Part shown: in pieces, positions 23,164 to 31,317 of the stretch | Layout of the letters: each line of letters opens with the position of its first letter | How positions within the stretch are numbered: the stretch's first letter is position 1 | Source of the DNA: CF-118 sp035689345 | GTDB taxonomy: Bacteria > Chloroflexota > Dormibacteria > Dormibacterales > Dormibacteraceae | NCBI GenBank assembly: GCA_035689345.1 | Contig: DASSLR010000027.1 | Span: forward strand, 1-36,308 | Direction: 5' to 3' | DNA length: 36,308 nucleotides | Made by a program: the position numbers and the translations under genes | Notes under the pieces: generated by a model | The model's database searches: none | The model's input: the letters and a program-made list of their open reading frames with translations, nothing else | What the model was told of the DNA's origin: nothing

Positions 23164-25104
23164 GTGATCCTTGCCGACGTCGGCACCGGCGCGCTGCTCG
23201 CAGGCCTCGTTCTGGCCGCGTTCGCGACGCTGCTTTCGTTCTGGGCGGGCCGCCAGGAAAACGCCGTCATGGTCCAGGTCGGCCGGCGCGCGTACTACGC
23301 GGCCGCGGCGATGGTGCTGGTGGCAGGCGTGGCGCTCGAGGTCGCGCTGCTCACGCACGACTTCACCCTCGCGTACGTCGTCGAGCACACCGACCTGTCC
23401 ACGTCAACGCCGCTCGTGGCGGCCGCCTTCTACGGCGGGCAGGAAGGATCCCTCCTGTACTGGACGCTCGTGCTTGGGCTGCTGGGCAGCGCGTCGCTGC
23501 TCGCCAGCGCCACGCTCGGCGTGCGGCTCGCGGCTTACGCCGCCGGAGTCATGGCGGCGATCGTCACCTTCTTCCTGGTCGTGCTGGTCATGGTGGCGAG
23601 CCCCTTCGACGTGCTGCCGGTAACGCCCGCCGACGGCCTGGGCCTCAACCCGATCCTGCGCGACAGCGGCATGCTCATCCACCCGCCGGTGGTGCTCGCC
23701 GGGTTCGCGTCGTTCGCGGTTCCTTTCAGCTTCGCCGCGGCCGCGCTGCTCGCCAATCGCACCGACGCCGCGTGGATCGCGCACACGCGCCGGTTCGCCC
23801 TCCTGGCGTGGAGCTTCCAGACCACGGGTCTCGTCCTGGGTATGTGGTGGGCGTACCACGTCCTCGGCTGGGGCGGCTACTGGGGGTGGGACCCGGTGGA
23901 GAACGTGGCCCTCATGCCGTGGCTCGCGACCACCGCCTACCTGCACTCGGCGCAGGTCCAGGAGCGCCGGGGCCGTCTGCGCGCGTGGAACTTCGGGCTC
24001 GTCATCCTCGCGTTCCTGCTGGTCGTGTTCGGCACGTTCATCGTGCGCAGCGGGGTCGTGCCCTCGGTGCACACGTTCGCGGTGAGCGCGATCGGGCCTT
24101 GGTTCTTCGTGTTCCTGGCGATCTGTCTCGTTTTCTCGGTCGCCCTGCTCGCCTGGCGGGCCGGCGCGCTGCGCAGCCCGGGCGAACCCGCGGCCGCGGT
24201 CTCGCGCGAGGGCGCGTTCGCGCTCCAGAACCTGCTGCTGATCGGCGTGGTCGCCGTCGTGTTCTGGGGCACGGTGCTGCCGCTCGTCTCGGGGATGGTG
24301 GGACGCGAGCAGGTCGTCGACGCGAGGTACTACGAGCGAGCCGCCGGTCCGTTGCTCGCTGCTCTTCTCGCGCTGATGGCGGCCGGTCCATTGCTGCCCT
24401 GGCGCCGGGCGGGTGCCCCGTGGCTACGGGCGGTGGCGTGGCCCGCAGGCGGCGCCGTGGTGACCCTGCTCGTGCTAGTGGCCCTGGGCGTGACCTCGCT
24501 GCCGGCGCTGATCGCGCTGCCACTGGCTGTCGGCGCGGCGATCACCAGCCTCCTCGAATACTGGCGAGGCGTTCGGCGGGCGGGGTTACGCCTCCTGGTG
24601 CGCAAGCGCCGCCGCTACGGCGCGTTCCTCGCGCACATCGGCCTGGTGGTCGTGGCCCTGGGCGTCGGTGCATCACATTTCTGGCAGCAGGAGACCGACG
24701 TGACGCTGCAGCCTGGGCAGCAGGTGCAGGTGCTCGGTTCATCCCTGACGTACACCGGCGCCGAGCAGCGACAGCTCGAAGACCACAGCGAGCTCGTGGC
24801 GACGATGCGCTTCGGCGACACCGCGATCGAGCCGGCGCGCGCGACATACGCGGGCCTCGGCGGGCAGTCGCTCACGCACGTCGCGATCACGACGACGCCG
24901 GTGGCCGACCTGTACGTCATCCTGGTCGGCTCGAGCCCGGACGGGTCGGCCTCGTTCAGGATCCTGGTCAACCCGCTCGTCAGCTGGATCTGGGCGGGCG
25001 GAGCCCTGCTGCTGCTGGGCGTCGCCCTGGGCAACCTCGGCGCGCGGGCGCCTGAGCCGGTGGCGGTGTTGAGGCGGCGCGAGGTGGCGCACTCGTGGCC
25101 CTGA
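23164..25104 (+). CDS. ccmF: Cytochrome c heme lyase subunit CcmF
   Basis: CcmF is the large heme-handling membrane subunit that ligates heme to apocytochrome c. The 646-residue polytopic protein contains the WWD motif GWGGYWGWDPVENVALMPWL (around residues 234-253). It also has LIHPPVVLAGFASFAVPFSFA with a heme-ligand histidine, FVVRSG-like FIVRSGVVPSVHTFA, and the C-terminal periplasmic beta-domain before a last helix. GTG 23164 is the first canonical codon in frame upstream of homology; the longer open frame back to 22957 runs inside ccmE and is a shadow. It overlaps the following 29-aa ORF by 10 nt. Confidence 0.94.
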   Translation: MILADVGTGALLAGLVLAAFATLLSFWAGRQENAVMVQVGRRAYYAAAAMVLVAGVALEVALLTHDFTLAYVVEHTDLSTSTPLVAAAFYGGQEGSLLYWTLVLGLLGSASLLASATLGVRLAAYAAGVMAAIVTFFLVVLVMVASPFDVLPVTPADGLGLNPILRDSGMLIHPPVVLAGFASFAVPFSFAAAALLANRTDAAWIAHTRRFALLAWSFQTTGLVLGMWWAYHVLGWGGYWGWDPVENVALMPWLATTAYLHSAQVQERRGRLRAWNFGLVILAFLLVVFGTFIVRSGVVPSVHTFAVSAIGPWFFVFLAICLVFSVALLAWRAGALRSPGEPAAAVSREGAFALQNLLLIGVVAVVFWGTVLPLVSGMVGREQVVDARYYERAAGPLLAALLALMAAGPLLPWRRAGAPWLRAVAWPAGGAVVTLLVLVALGVTSLPALIALPLAVGAAITSLLEYWRGVRRAGLRLLVRKRRRYGAFLAHIGLVVVALGVGASHFWQQETDVTLQPGQQVQVLGSSLTYTGAEQRQLEDHSELVATMRFGDTAIEPARATYAGLGGQSLTHVAITTTPVADLYVILVGSSPDGSASFRILVNPLVSWIWAGGALLLLGVALGNLGARAPEPVAVLRRREVAHSWP

Positions 25105-25184
25105 TCGTCGCCACGCTTCTGCTGTTCCTCGCCGGCCCGTTCGTCCTGTGGCCGCTGATCCGCACGCCTGAGCCCGAAGAATGA
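25095..25184 (+). CDS. 29-aa single-helix membrane protein between ccmF and ccmA
   Basis: GTG 25095 to TGA 25184 encodes 29 residues: one hydrophobic helix (ALIVATLLLFLAGPFVLW), then PLIRTPEPEE. It overlaps the end of ccmF by 10 nt and the ccmA start by 4 nt (ATGA), so it is positioned exactly as a translated, coupled gene. The FVLWPLIR end of the helix resembles the N-terminal membrane segment of CcmI, the partner of CcmF/CcmH. I infer a minimal CcmI-like subunit, but a spurious ORF cannot be excluded. Confidence 0.6.
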   Translation: MALIVATLLLFLAGPFVLWPLIRTPEPEE

Positions 25185-25825
25185 GCGCGATCCTGGCGGC
25201 CGGCATCACTCACTGGTTCGGCTCTGAGCCGGCGCTCGAAGGCGTCGACCTCGTGGTCGAGCGCGGCGACCACGTGGCGGTGCTCGGCGACAACGGAGCC
25301 GGCAAGACGACCCTGTTGCGCATCCTCGCGACCGCGCTCGAGCCGAGCGCAGGCGCGGTCGAGATCCTGGGCCTCGACGCGCATCGCGAGAAGGCTCGGC
25401 TTCGCGCGCGTATCGGTTACGTGTCGCACGCGCCCGCTGTGTATCCGGCACTCACGGCGGCCGAGAACCTTGCGTTCTTCTGCGACCTGCGCGGCGTCGA
25501 GCGCGCGCGGGTGCCGCAGGCCATCGAGCTCATGGGCCTCGGCCAGGTCGCGCGCCGGCGGGCGGGCGAGCTTTCGCGCGGCATGCAACAGCGGCTCGCC
25601 CTTGCTCGCGCGACCATCCACGATCCGCTGCTGCTCATCCTCGACGAGCCGGACGCGAGCCTCGACGCCGACGCGCCCGAGCTGCTGGCGCGCGCCATGC
25701 AGAAGCGCACGGTCGTGTTCGCCACGCACGACCAGTCTCTCGCCGCGCGGCTCGGCCACCGCACCGTGACGCTGCGCAAGGGACACGTGATGGGCGCCGC
25801 CTCGCGCCTGCACGTGCTGCGCTGA
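25181..25825 (+). CDS. ccmA: Heme exporter ATP-binding protein CcmA
   Basis: ABC ATPase of the CcmABCD complex that releases heme-loaded CcmE. The 214 residues contain Walker A GDNGAGKTT, the signature LSRGMQQRLALARA, Walker B LLLILDEPDASLDADA and the switch histidine in VFATHD. The length matches CcmA (about 205-215). It is part of an unbroken chain of overlapping ccm genes; ccmB starts 1 nt after the stop. Confidence 0.93.
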   Translation: MSAILAAGITHWFGSEPALEGVDLVVERGDHVAVLGDNGAGKTTLLRILATALEPSAGAVEILGLDAHREKARLRARIGYVSHAPAVYPALTAAENLAFFCDLRGVERARVPQAIELMGLGQVARRRAGELSRGMQQRLALARATIHDPLLLILDEPDASLDADAPELLARAMQKRTVVFATHDQSLAARLGHRTVTLRKGHVMGAASRLHVLR

Positions 25826-25826
25826 A

Positions 25827-26489
25827 ATGCGGGCCCTGACCGTCGCCTTCGCCGTCGCCCGCAAAGACCTCGTGTCCGAGTGGCGGAGCCGCGAGCTGGT
25901 GCCGGCGCTGGCCCAGTTCGTGGTCCTGGCCCTGGTGATCGCCAATTTCGGATTTCAGATCGACAGTCAGAGCGCGACCGCGATCGCGCCGGGCGTGCTG
26001 TGGCTGGCCCTGGTTTTCGCGGGACTCGTCGCATTCGGGCGCGCCTTCGCCGCCGAGCGGGAGCAGGCGAGCCTGGAGCAGATGATGCTCACCTCCGCGC
26101 CAGCGGCGGCCATCTTCGCGGGCAAGGCGCTGGCGGCGACGCTGCTGCTTGCGCTGTGCGAGGTGGTGCTGCTGCCGGCGCTGGCCCTGTTCTTCGGGAT
26201 GCCGCTGTCACTCGGCCTCGTCGCGGTGGTGCTCGCTGCGACCGTCGGGATGGCGACGCTCGGGTGCATGTTCGCGGCGATGGTGTCGCAGCTGCGGTCG
26301 CGAGAGGTGATGCTGCCGCTGCTCACGCTGCCGCTGTGGATCCCGTTGATCGTCATGGGCGGTCAGGCGGTGCAGTCCGTGATGGGCGGCGGCGGTGACT
26401 TCGGTCTGGCCCTGCGCCTGTTGATCGACCTGGACATAATCTTTCTAGTGCTCACCTCTCTAGCCGCGCGTTTCGTGCTGGACTCATGA
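25827..26489 (+). CDS. ccmB: Heme exporter membrane subunit CcmB
   Basis: Membrane permease partner of CcmA. The 220-residue protein has the CcmB opening (AFAVARKDLVSEWRSRELVPALAQFVVLALVIANF), LVFAGLVAFGRAFAAEREQASLEQMMLTSAP, and six hydrophobic segments ending VLTSLAARFVLDS. Length and order match the family. It starts at ATG 25827; its TGA overlaps the ccmC ATG. Confidence 0.92.
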   Translation: MRALTVAFAVARKDLVSEWRSRELVPALAQFVVLALVIANFGFQIDSQSATAIAPGVLWLALVFAGLVAFGRAFAAEREQASLEQMMLTSAPAAAIFAGKALAATLLLALCEVVLLPALALFFGMPLSLGLVAVVLAATVGMATLGCMFAAMVSQLRSREVMLPLLTLPLWIPLIVMGGQAVQSVMGGGGDFGLALRLLIDLDIIFLVLTSLAARFVLDS

Positions 26490-27169
26490 CGCGATACCTG
26501 GTGGCCGCGGCGGCGGCAGTGGCCCTGATGCTGGCCGCGGCGGGGATGATCTTTTTCTTCGCGCCGACGGACGCGCTGCAGGGTCCGGTGCAGCGCATCT
26601 TCTACCTGCACGTCAGCTCCGCCATCGCGGCCTTCGCGAGCTTCCTGGTGGTGGCGGTGGGCGGCGCGCTCTACCTGCTGCGCGAGAGCATGGTCGCCGA
26701 CCGGCTAGCCCGCGCCGCCGCGCTGGTGGGCGTGGTCTTCACGACCGTGACGCTGGTCATGGGGATGATGTGGGCCAAGCCCGTCTGGGGCGCGTTCTGG
26801 ACGTGGGATGCGCGTCTCACGTCGACGCTGGTCCTGTGGATCATCTACGCCGGTTACCTGCTGGTGCGGCGCCTCGCCACGCCGGGCCGCCAGGCGGCGC
26901 GGTTCGCCGCGGTGGTCGGCATCTTCGGCTTCATCGACGTGCCGATCGTCTACTTCAGCGTCACGTGGTGGCGCACGCAACATCCCGGCCCGGTGATCGC
27001 GACCGACGCGCTGCCGCCGGAGATGCTGCTCACGTTCCTGTTCACGATGGCGTGCACGCTGGCGCTGGCCGCGGTGATGATCGCGATCCGCTATCGCATC
27101 GAGACGGTGCAGGACGCGCAGCCTCTGGGCCAGCTCGTGCTGCAAGCCGCGGGGCGGCCGACCTCATGA
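26486..27169 (+). CDS. ccmC: Heme-handling protein CcmC
   Basis: CcmC presents heme to CcmE at the outer face of the membrane. The 227-residue protein has six helices and the diagnostic WWD segment WAKPVWGAFWTWDARLTS (Trp96 to about residue 113). Histidines are in RIFYLHVSSA and in the later loop TWWRTQHPGP. It is coupled to ccmB (ATGA) and to ccmD. Confidence 0.95.
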   Translation: MTRYLVAAAAAVALMLAAAGMIFFFAPTDALQGPVQRIFYLHVSSAIAAFASFLVVAVGGALYLLRESMVADRLARAAALVGVVFTTVTLVMGMMWAKPVWGAFWTWDARLTSTLVLWIIYAGYLLVRRLATPGRQAARFAAVVGIFGFIDVPIVYFSVTWWRTQHPGPVIATDALPPEMLLTFLFTMACTLALAAVMIAIRYRIETVQDAQPLGQLVLQAAGRPTS

Positions 27170-27261
27170 CCTACCTGGTCATCGCCTACGCCTTCGCCAC
27201 CGTGGTGCTTGGCGGTTATCTCGTCTGGTCGCTCATCCGGCTGCGTGACCTGAGCCGCTGA
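27166..27261 (+). CDS. ccmD: Small heme exporter subunit CcmD
   Basis: ATG 27166 overlaps the ccmC stop and encodes 31 residues: one helix (YLVIAYAFATVVLGGYLVW) and a short basic tail (LIRLRDLSR), as in CcmD, which holds CcmE to CcmABC. Position after ccmC and topology support the call; the sequence is too short for a stronger one. Its last 29 nt overlap the convergent Nudix gene. Confidence 0.8.
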   Translation: MTYLVIAYAFATVVLGGYLVWSLIRLRDLSR

Positions 27262-27814
27262 GCGCCTCGCGGAGGCGCGGCGTCAGCCCGTAGACGATCC
27301 GCTCGGTCAGCCCCCACACGACGCTTTCCTCGTGCGCCAGGTAGCGGAATCGCCAGGGCGAGCCTGAGGTCAGCCACGCGCTGTCGTCGAGGAGTCGCTC
27401 GAGCGGGATCTCGAGCACGCCCTCGAGCTCCCTCGTGTCGTGCGTGAAGGTGGGGATGGGCGCCGGGAGGTAGGCGAGGAACGGCACCACCGAGAAGTTG
27501 GTGACGGCCGCGTAGATCGGCTCGCCGGCCCCGAGCGGGACCAGCCTCCCGACCGGTACCCCGATCTCCTCCTCGACCTCCCGCTGCGCCGCGTCCCACG
27601 CGGCCTCGCCTGCACGCACGCCACCGCCCGGCAAGGCCACCTGCCCCGGATGGTCCGGCAGGTCGGCGCGCCGGCGCACGAAGGGAACCTTCCAGGCGCC
27701 GTCCCGTTCGAACAGGACGAAGGCGACGGCGGCCGGCCGGGCGCCTCGCCTGAACTCACCCCAGGCGTTGACCGGGCGGAACAATTGTTCGATACTGGCC
27801 AGAAAGTCACTCAT
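27233..27814 (-). CDS. Nudix hydrolase, CoA pyrophosphatase-like
   Basis: A 193-residue Nudix hydrolase. The Nudix box is complete (GGVRAGEAAWDAAQ followed by REVEEEIGV). The block just before it, FVRRRADLPDHPGQVALPGGG, resembles the UPF0035 signature of CoA pyrophosphatases (NudL/NUDT7), so it may split CoA or acyl-CoA into phosphopantetheine and ADP. The end of the gene runs antisense over ccmD. A TAGCTT hexamer lies 21 nt before the ATG, within a divergent promoter shared with the 27868 gene. Confidence 0.85.
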   Translation of the reverse strand: MSDFLASIEQLFRPVNAWGEFRRGARPAAVAFVLFERDGAWKVPFVRRRADLPDHPGQVALPGGGVRAGEAAWDAAQREVEEEIGVPVGRLVPLGAGEPIYAAVTNFSVVPFLAYLPAPIPTFTHDTRELEGVLEIPLERLLDDSAWLTSGSPWRFRYLAHEESVVWGLTERIVYGLTPRLREALSGSGHAAG

Positions 27815-27834
27815 AGACCGCGCTCGGGAGCCGG

Positions 27835-27841
27835 TAAGCTA
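27835..27841. promoter_or_regulatory. Overlapping divergent -10 elements (TAAGCT / TAGCTT)
   Basis: TAAGCT on the plus strand (27835-27840) and TAGCTT on the minus strand (27841-27836) overlap almost completely between the divergent genes starting at 27868 and 27814. On the plus side the transcript would have a leader with GGAG (27854-27857) 10 nt before the ATG. Confidence 0.4.
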
Positions 27842-27867
27842 GGAAACGTAGCTGGAGAAACTCGCAC

Positions 27868-28212
27868 ATGATTGATCACACAAGCACCCGCATCGAGCAG
27901 CAGGAATCGGCTCTCCGCCGCCAGAACCGGCGCCGGTACGCCTTCCAGCGCATGCTGGAGGCCACGGACCGGGTTCTGTGGCAGCTCGAGGAGATGAACC
28001 GCGACGGCGTCAAGAACGTGCCGGCGGTGCTGCGCGCGCAGCTGACCGAGGCGGTCGAGATCATGCCCCGGAACATCCGCGAGCCGCTGCGCGCGGACGG
28101 GCCGGTCCAGGACATGCTCGACAGCCTGTTCGAGGTCCAGGAGCGGCTCTTCAAGTGGCGCTACCCCGACTGGGACGACACGGAGCCTGACGAGCTGGAG
28201 TTCGCCGACTAG
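27868..28212 (+). CDS. Hypothetical helical protein, unknown function
   Basis: A 114-residue, highly charged soluble protein with no family that I recognise. It is predicted helical: a basic N-terminus (RIEQQESALRRQNRRRYAFQRMLEATDR), a middle LRAQLTEAVEIMPRNIREPL and an acidic C-terminus (DWDDTEPDELEFAD). It has a GGAG Shine-Dalgarno and a divergent promoter shared with the Nudix gene. It ends 10 bases from the convergent ZIP gene. Confidence 0.65.
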   Translation: MIDHTSTRIEQQESALRRQNRRRYAFQRMLEATDRVLWQLEEMNRDGVKNVPAVLRAQLTEAVEIMPRNIREPLRADGPVQDMLDSLFEVQERLFKWRYPDWDDTEPDELEFAD

Positions 28213-28222
28213 AGGCCGAGCC

Positions 28223-29032
28223 TCAAGCCCCACTGACGGCGGTCAGGAACAGGTCGGTCGCGAAGGCGGTCAGGAAGCCGAGCAGCAGCCCCCACGCGAA
28301 GGTCGGTGGCGAGCTGAGGCGACGGCCGAGGTGGAACAGCTCGTTGAGCACGTACAGCAGTGCGCCGGCCGCGATGGCGAGGAAGGCTACGTACAGGTAC
28401 TCGGAGCTCGCCAGATAGCCGATCCAGGTGCCGACGAAGGTTGGCCCACCGCCGATCAGACCCGCGAGCGCGAGAAACCCCCATGACACCGGCTTCGGGT
28501 CCGCTGTCATCGGCGCCGCGATGCCGAAGCCCTCGGTGATGTTGTGCAGTGCGAAGCCCACGACGAGGACCCCCGCGAAAGCGATCGCGCCGGCGTGCGC
28601 CGATTGGCCGATGGCAAGCCCTTCGGACAGGTTGTGCAGGCCGAGCCCGGTCGCGATGGCCATGGCGATGTTCCGCGGCGCGGGGGCGTGATCAGCATGT
28701 CGCAGCCGTCCGAAGAGCGCGCGGTTGAAATACACGAGGATCAGCAGCCCGGCGCCGATGCCCACTGCGAAGATGGCGGCCATGAACACGAACTGGGCGG
28801 GGCCGGTGCCGTCGAGCTCTGAATGCCGCATGGTGTTGGCGAGTGCCTGCTCGATCGGGGAGGCGGCGTGCGTCAGGATGTCCCAAAGGAGAAACACGAG
28901 GATGCCGGTGGCGAAGGCGTTCAGGAAGCCCTGGACCGGCGTCGGCAGGCCGCGCAGCCGCGCCACCGGCAGGCCGAGGAAGATGGTGCCCCCGGCGATC
29001 GCGCCCAGAGCCACCGCGCTGAGCTGGCTCAT
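28223..29032 (-). CDS. ZIP family metal transporter (GufA-like)
   Basis: A 269-residue ZIP-family transporter for divalent metal uptake (Zn, Mn or Fe). Eight hydrophobic segments are visible, with the metal-site motifs GLGLHNLSEGLAIG in helix 4 and GFALHNITEGFGIA in helix 5. An acidic/His loop (RHADHAPAPRN) precedes helix 4. Its start is only 13 bases from that of the divergent DtxR-type regulator, and an inverted repeat in the start of the regulator gene lies close enough to control both. Metal specificity cannot be read. Confidence 0.9.
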   Translation of the reverse strand: MSQLSAVALGAIAGGTIFLGLPVARLRGLPTPVQGFLNAFATGILVFLLWDILTHAASPIEQALANTMRHSELDGTGPAQFVFMAAIFAVGIGAGLLILVYFNRALFGRLRHADHAPAPRNIAMAIATGLGLHNLSEGLAIGQSAHAGAIAFAGVLVVGFALHNITEGFGIAAPMTADPKPVSWGFLALAGLIGGGPTFVGTWIGYLASSEYLYVAFLAIAAGALLYVLNELFHLGRRLSSPPTFAWGLLLGFLTAFATDLFLTAVSGA

Positions 29033-29045
29033 GATTGATTAGTAC

Positions 29046-29774
29046 GTGCAAAAGACACGATTAGACAAGTCTAACGGCGGCCTGAAAGGGCCCTCGGAGG
29101 TCATCTCCCACTACCTCGAGGCGATCTACTACATCTGGTCGGAGGGAGAGCCCCTGCGCAGTGCGCGGCTGGCCGACTGGCTCGGCGTCTCCCGGCCCAC
29201 GGTGACCATCGCCCTGCGTCGCATGGCGCGGGACGGGATGGTGCGGCTCACGCGCAGCAAGGAGATCGAGCTGACGGCGGCCGGCATGAAGGCGGCCGAG
29301 GCGATCGTCCGCCGGCACAGGATCATGGAGCGCTGGCTGACCGACGCCCTCGGGCTCGACTGGGTCACAGCGGACGAGGAGGCCGCGCGCCTGGAGCACG
29401 CCGTGTCCGAGGTGGTGGAGCGGCGCCTCTACGAGGCGTTGGGCCGGCCGCGGACGTGCCCGCACGGCAACCCGATTCCCGGCCACTCGAGGGCGGCGGC
29501 GGGCGAGGTGCGCCTGGCGACGCTCGGCACCGGCGACGGCGCAGCGGTCACCCGCGTCTCAGAGGTAGCCGAGCGTGAAGCTCCGCGCCTGCTCGCCTAC
29601 CTGTTCGACCGCGGGTTAGTGCCCGGCCGGAAGCTCAAGGTCGTGGAGGTGGACGACGTCGGGCGAACCCTGCGCGTGCGCGCCGCCGGGCGCGCGCAGG
29701 GCGCTGTTTGGCCCGACGGCGAGGTGACGCTGAGCCACGAGACCGCCGGCAAATTGTGGGTGGTCCCGACCTAG
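29046..29774 (+). CDS. DtxR/MntR-family metal-dependent repressor
   Basis: A 242-residue regulator of the iron/manganese-dependent DtxR family. The N-terminal winged helix (VISHYLEAIYYIWSEGEPLRSARLADWLGVSRPTVTIALRRM) is followed by a dimerisation/metal domain (RRHRIMERWLTDALGLDW, EEAARLEHAVSEVVERRL and CPHGNPIP). A C-terminal FeoA/SH3-like domain runs from about residue 155. With metal bound it should repress transport genes; the divergent ZIP transporter is the obvious target. GTG 29046 is the only usable start. The inverted repeat TTAGACAAGTCTAA covers its codons 6-10. Confidence 0.9.
   Translation: MQKTRLDKSNGGLKGPSEVISHYLEAIYYIWSEGEPLRSARLADWLGVSRPTVTIALRRMARDGMVRLTRSKEIELTAAGMKAAEAIVRRHRIMERWLTDALGLDWVTADEEAARLEHAVSEVVERRLYEALGRPRTCPHGNPIPGHSRAAAGEVRLATLGTGDGAAVTRVSEVAEREAPRLLAYLFDRGLVPGRKLKVVEVDDVGRTLRVRAAGRAQGAVWPDGEVTLSHETAGKLWVVPT
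29061..29074. promoter_or_regulatory. Candidate DtxR-family operator (TTAGACAAGTCTAA)
   Basis: Six-base inverted arms TTAGAC/GTCTAA flank two bases, inside the first codons of the regulator gene and 29 bases from the divergent transporter start. Its A/T-rich TTAG..CTAA ends recall DtxR/IdeR boxes. Binding here would block both leaderless or short-leader transcripts. Confidence 0.5.
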
Positions 29775-29787
29775 GCCCCGCCGGGTT

Positions 29788-30192
29788 TCAGGCCGGCTGC
29801 GGCTGGGCGCAGAAGGCGCAGCGCTTGGCCCCGATCGGGATCTCGCTCAGGCACTCGGTGCACTTCTTGGTGGTCGGGTCGGCTGGCGGCTCCTTGCGCG
29901 AGCGGGCCACCAGTGCGTTGATCGGCAGGATCACGAAGTAGTAGATGACCGCGGCGATGAGGACGAACGCGATCAGGGCGTTGAAGAAGTCGCCGTACAG
30001 GAACTTGCTGTTGTTGACGGTGAAGTAGAGGGTGGAGAAATTCGGCTGACCGCCGATGGCGGCGATCAGGGGCGTCACCAGGTCTTTGACGAACGCCACG
30101 ACGACGGTTCCGAATGCGGCTCCGATGACAACCGCGACCGCGAGGTCGACCACGTTGCCTCGGAGCAGGAAAGTGCGAAAGCCCTTGAACAT
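29788..30192 (-). CDS. mscL: Large-conductance mechanosensitive channel with C-terminal zinc ribbon
   Basis: MscL opens at high membrane tension to release solutes. The 134-residue protein has the family N-terminus and first helix (FKGFRTFLLRGNVVDLAVAVVIGAAFGTVVVAFVKDLVTPLIAAIGG) and the second helix (YGDFFNALIAFVLIAAVIYYFVILPINAL). In place of the usual helical bundle it ends in CTECLSEIPIGAKRCAFC, two CxxC pairs forming a probable zinc ribbon. ATG 30192 is 20 bases after the stop of the upstream dehydrogenase; GGAGG is present but 13 nt away. Confidence 0.92.
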   Translation of the reverse strand: MFKGFRTFLLRGNVVDLAVAVVIGAAFGTVVVAFVKDLVTPLIAAIGGQPNFSTLYFTVNNSKFLYGDFFNALIAFVLIAAVIYYFVILPINALVARSRKEPPADPTTKKCTECLSEIPIGAKRCAFCAQPQPA

Positions 30193-30212
30193 TGCGATCT
30201 GCTCGCCTCCTC

Positions 30213-31265
30213 TTAATCCGACACCGACAGCACGACCTTGCCGAACTGCTCCGCGGCGTCGACGCGAGCCAGCGCCGCCTGCACATCTGACAACGGATAG
30301 ACGCTGTCCACCACCGGCCTCATGCCGCGGTCGATCGCCTTCAGCACCGCCTCGAACTCGCTCGCGTTGCCCATCGTCGAGCCGATGAGCGAAGCGTGGC
30401 GGAAGAAGAGCCGCGGCATGCTGACCTCGGCCTTCACTCCCGAGGTGGAGCCGCATGTGACGATGCGGCCTCCGTAGGCAAGCGAGCGCAGCGATTCGCC
30501 CATCGTGGCCGGGCCTACGTGCTCGAACACGACGTCGACGCCGTCGCCGGTCGCCTCCCGGACGCCGGCGCTGAAACCCGACGAGTCGAACACGGCGTCC
30601 GCCCCGAGCTCCAGCGCGCGCTTCCGCTTGGCCTCGGAGCGGCTGGTGGCGAGCACGCGCGCGCCGATGTGCCGCGCGATCGCGATGGCCGCGACCGCGA
30701 CGCCGGCGCCCGCGCCGATCACGAGCACGGTCTCGTCTGGCTGCAGCCGGGCGCGCGTCGTCAGCATCCGCCACGCGGTCAGGAAGGTGAGCGGAAACGC
30801 CGCGGCCTCCGGCCACGTGAGCGCTTTGGGCTTGGGGAAGACACCGCGCGCGTCGACGTGAAAGACCTCGCACGCCGTGCCGTCCGTGTGCTCTCCGATC
30901 ACTCCGAAACGCTCGCAGTAGACGTTGTCGCCCGCGCGGCACCTGTCGCATTCCCAGCAGCACAGGGTGGGGAAGATGACGACCTCGTCGCCAGGTTTCC
31001 AGCGCGGGTCGCCCGAAGCTTTGACCACGCCCGCGCCGTCCGCGGCGATGACCCGAGGCGGCGGCACCCGCTGCGCGCCGTGGGCCAGCCAGAGGTCGAG
31101 GTGGTTGATGGACGCGGCCCTGATGGCGACGGCCACGTGGCCGGGTTTCGGCTCGGTGACCGGCCTCTCCCGCACCCTCACACCGCTGGGACCGGACGGC
31201 TCCTCGTAGACCGCGGCCCGGCCCTCGCTGCGCACCTCGATCGGTGAAGGCGAAGCAGAGGCCAT
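30213..31265 (-). CDS. Zinc-type medium-chain alcohol dehydrogenase/quinone oxidoreductase
   Basis: A 350-residue MDR-family NAD(P)H oxidoreductase. The structural-zinc cysteines are present (CWECDRCRAGDNVYC). The catalytic-zinc cysteine is replaced in SINHLDLW, so it resembles the quinone oxidoreductase-like branch that reduces activated double bonds rather than a classic alcohol dehydrogenase. Other elements are AAFPLTFLTAWRML, VLVIGAGAGVAVAAIAIA for the cofactor, and a C-terminal QFGKVVLSV. Its ATG has TAAGTT 6 nt upstream, a clear leaderless promoter. Substrate unknown. It is probably co-transcribed with mscL. Confidence 0.87.
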   Translation of the reverse strand: MASASPSPIEVRSEGRAAVYEEPSGPSGVRVRERPVTEPKPGHVAVAIRAASINHLDLWLAHGAQRVPPPRVIAADGAGVVKASGDPRWKPGDEVVIFPTLCCWECDRCRAGDNVYCERFGVIGEHTDGTACEVFHVDARGVFPKPKALTWPEAAAFPLTFLTAWRMLTTRARLQPDETVLVIGAGAGVAVAAIAIARHIGARVLATSRSEAKRKRALELGADAVFDSSGFSAGVREATGDGVDVVFEHVGPATMGESLRSLAYGGRIVTCGSTSGVKAEVSMPRLFFRHASLIGSTMGNASEFEAVLKAIDRGMRPVVDSVYPLSDVQAALARVDAAEQFGKVVLSVSD

Positions 31266-31271
31266 TTGCGA

Positions 31272-31277
31272 AACTTA
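31272..31277 (-). promoter_or_regulatory. -10 element (TAAGTT), leaderless type
   Basis: On the minus strand TAAGTT is followed by 6 nt and the ATG at 31265. No Shine-Dalgarno is present. Confidence 0.55.
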
Positions 31278-31311
31278 ACCGGAAGCGCGGCCGTTCAAAG
31301 GATGCCGGTCA

Positions 31312-31317
31312 TAGACT
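31312..31317 (+). promoter_or_regulatory. -10 element (TAGACT) of the M23 peptidase gene
   Basis: TAGACT ends 11 nt before GTG 31329. It lies inside the longer open frame from 31266, which excludes the upstream starts. Confidence 0.5.
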
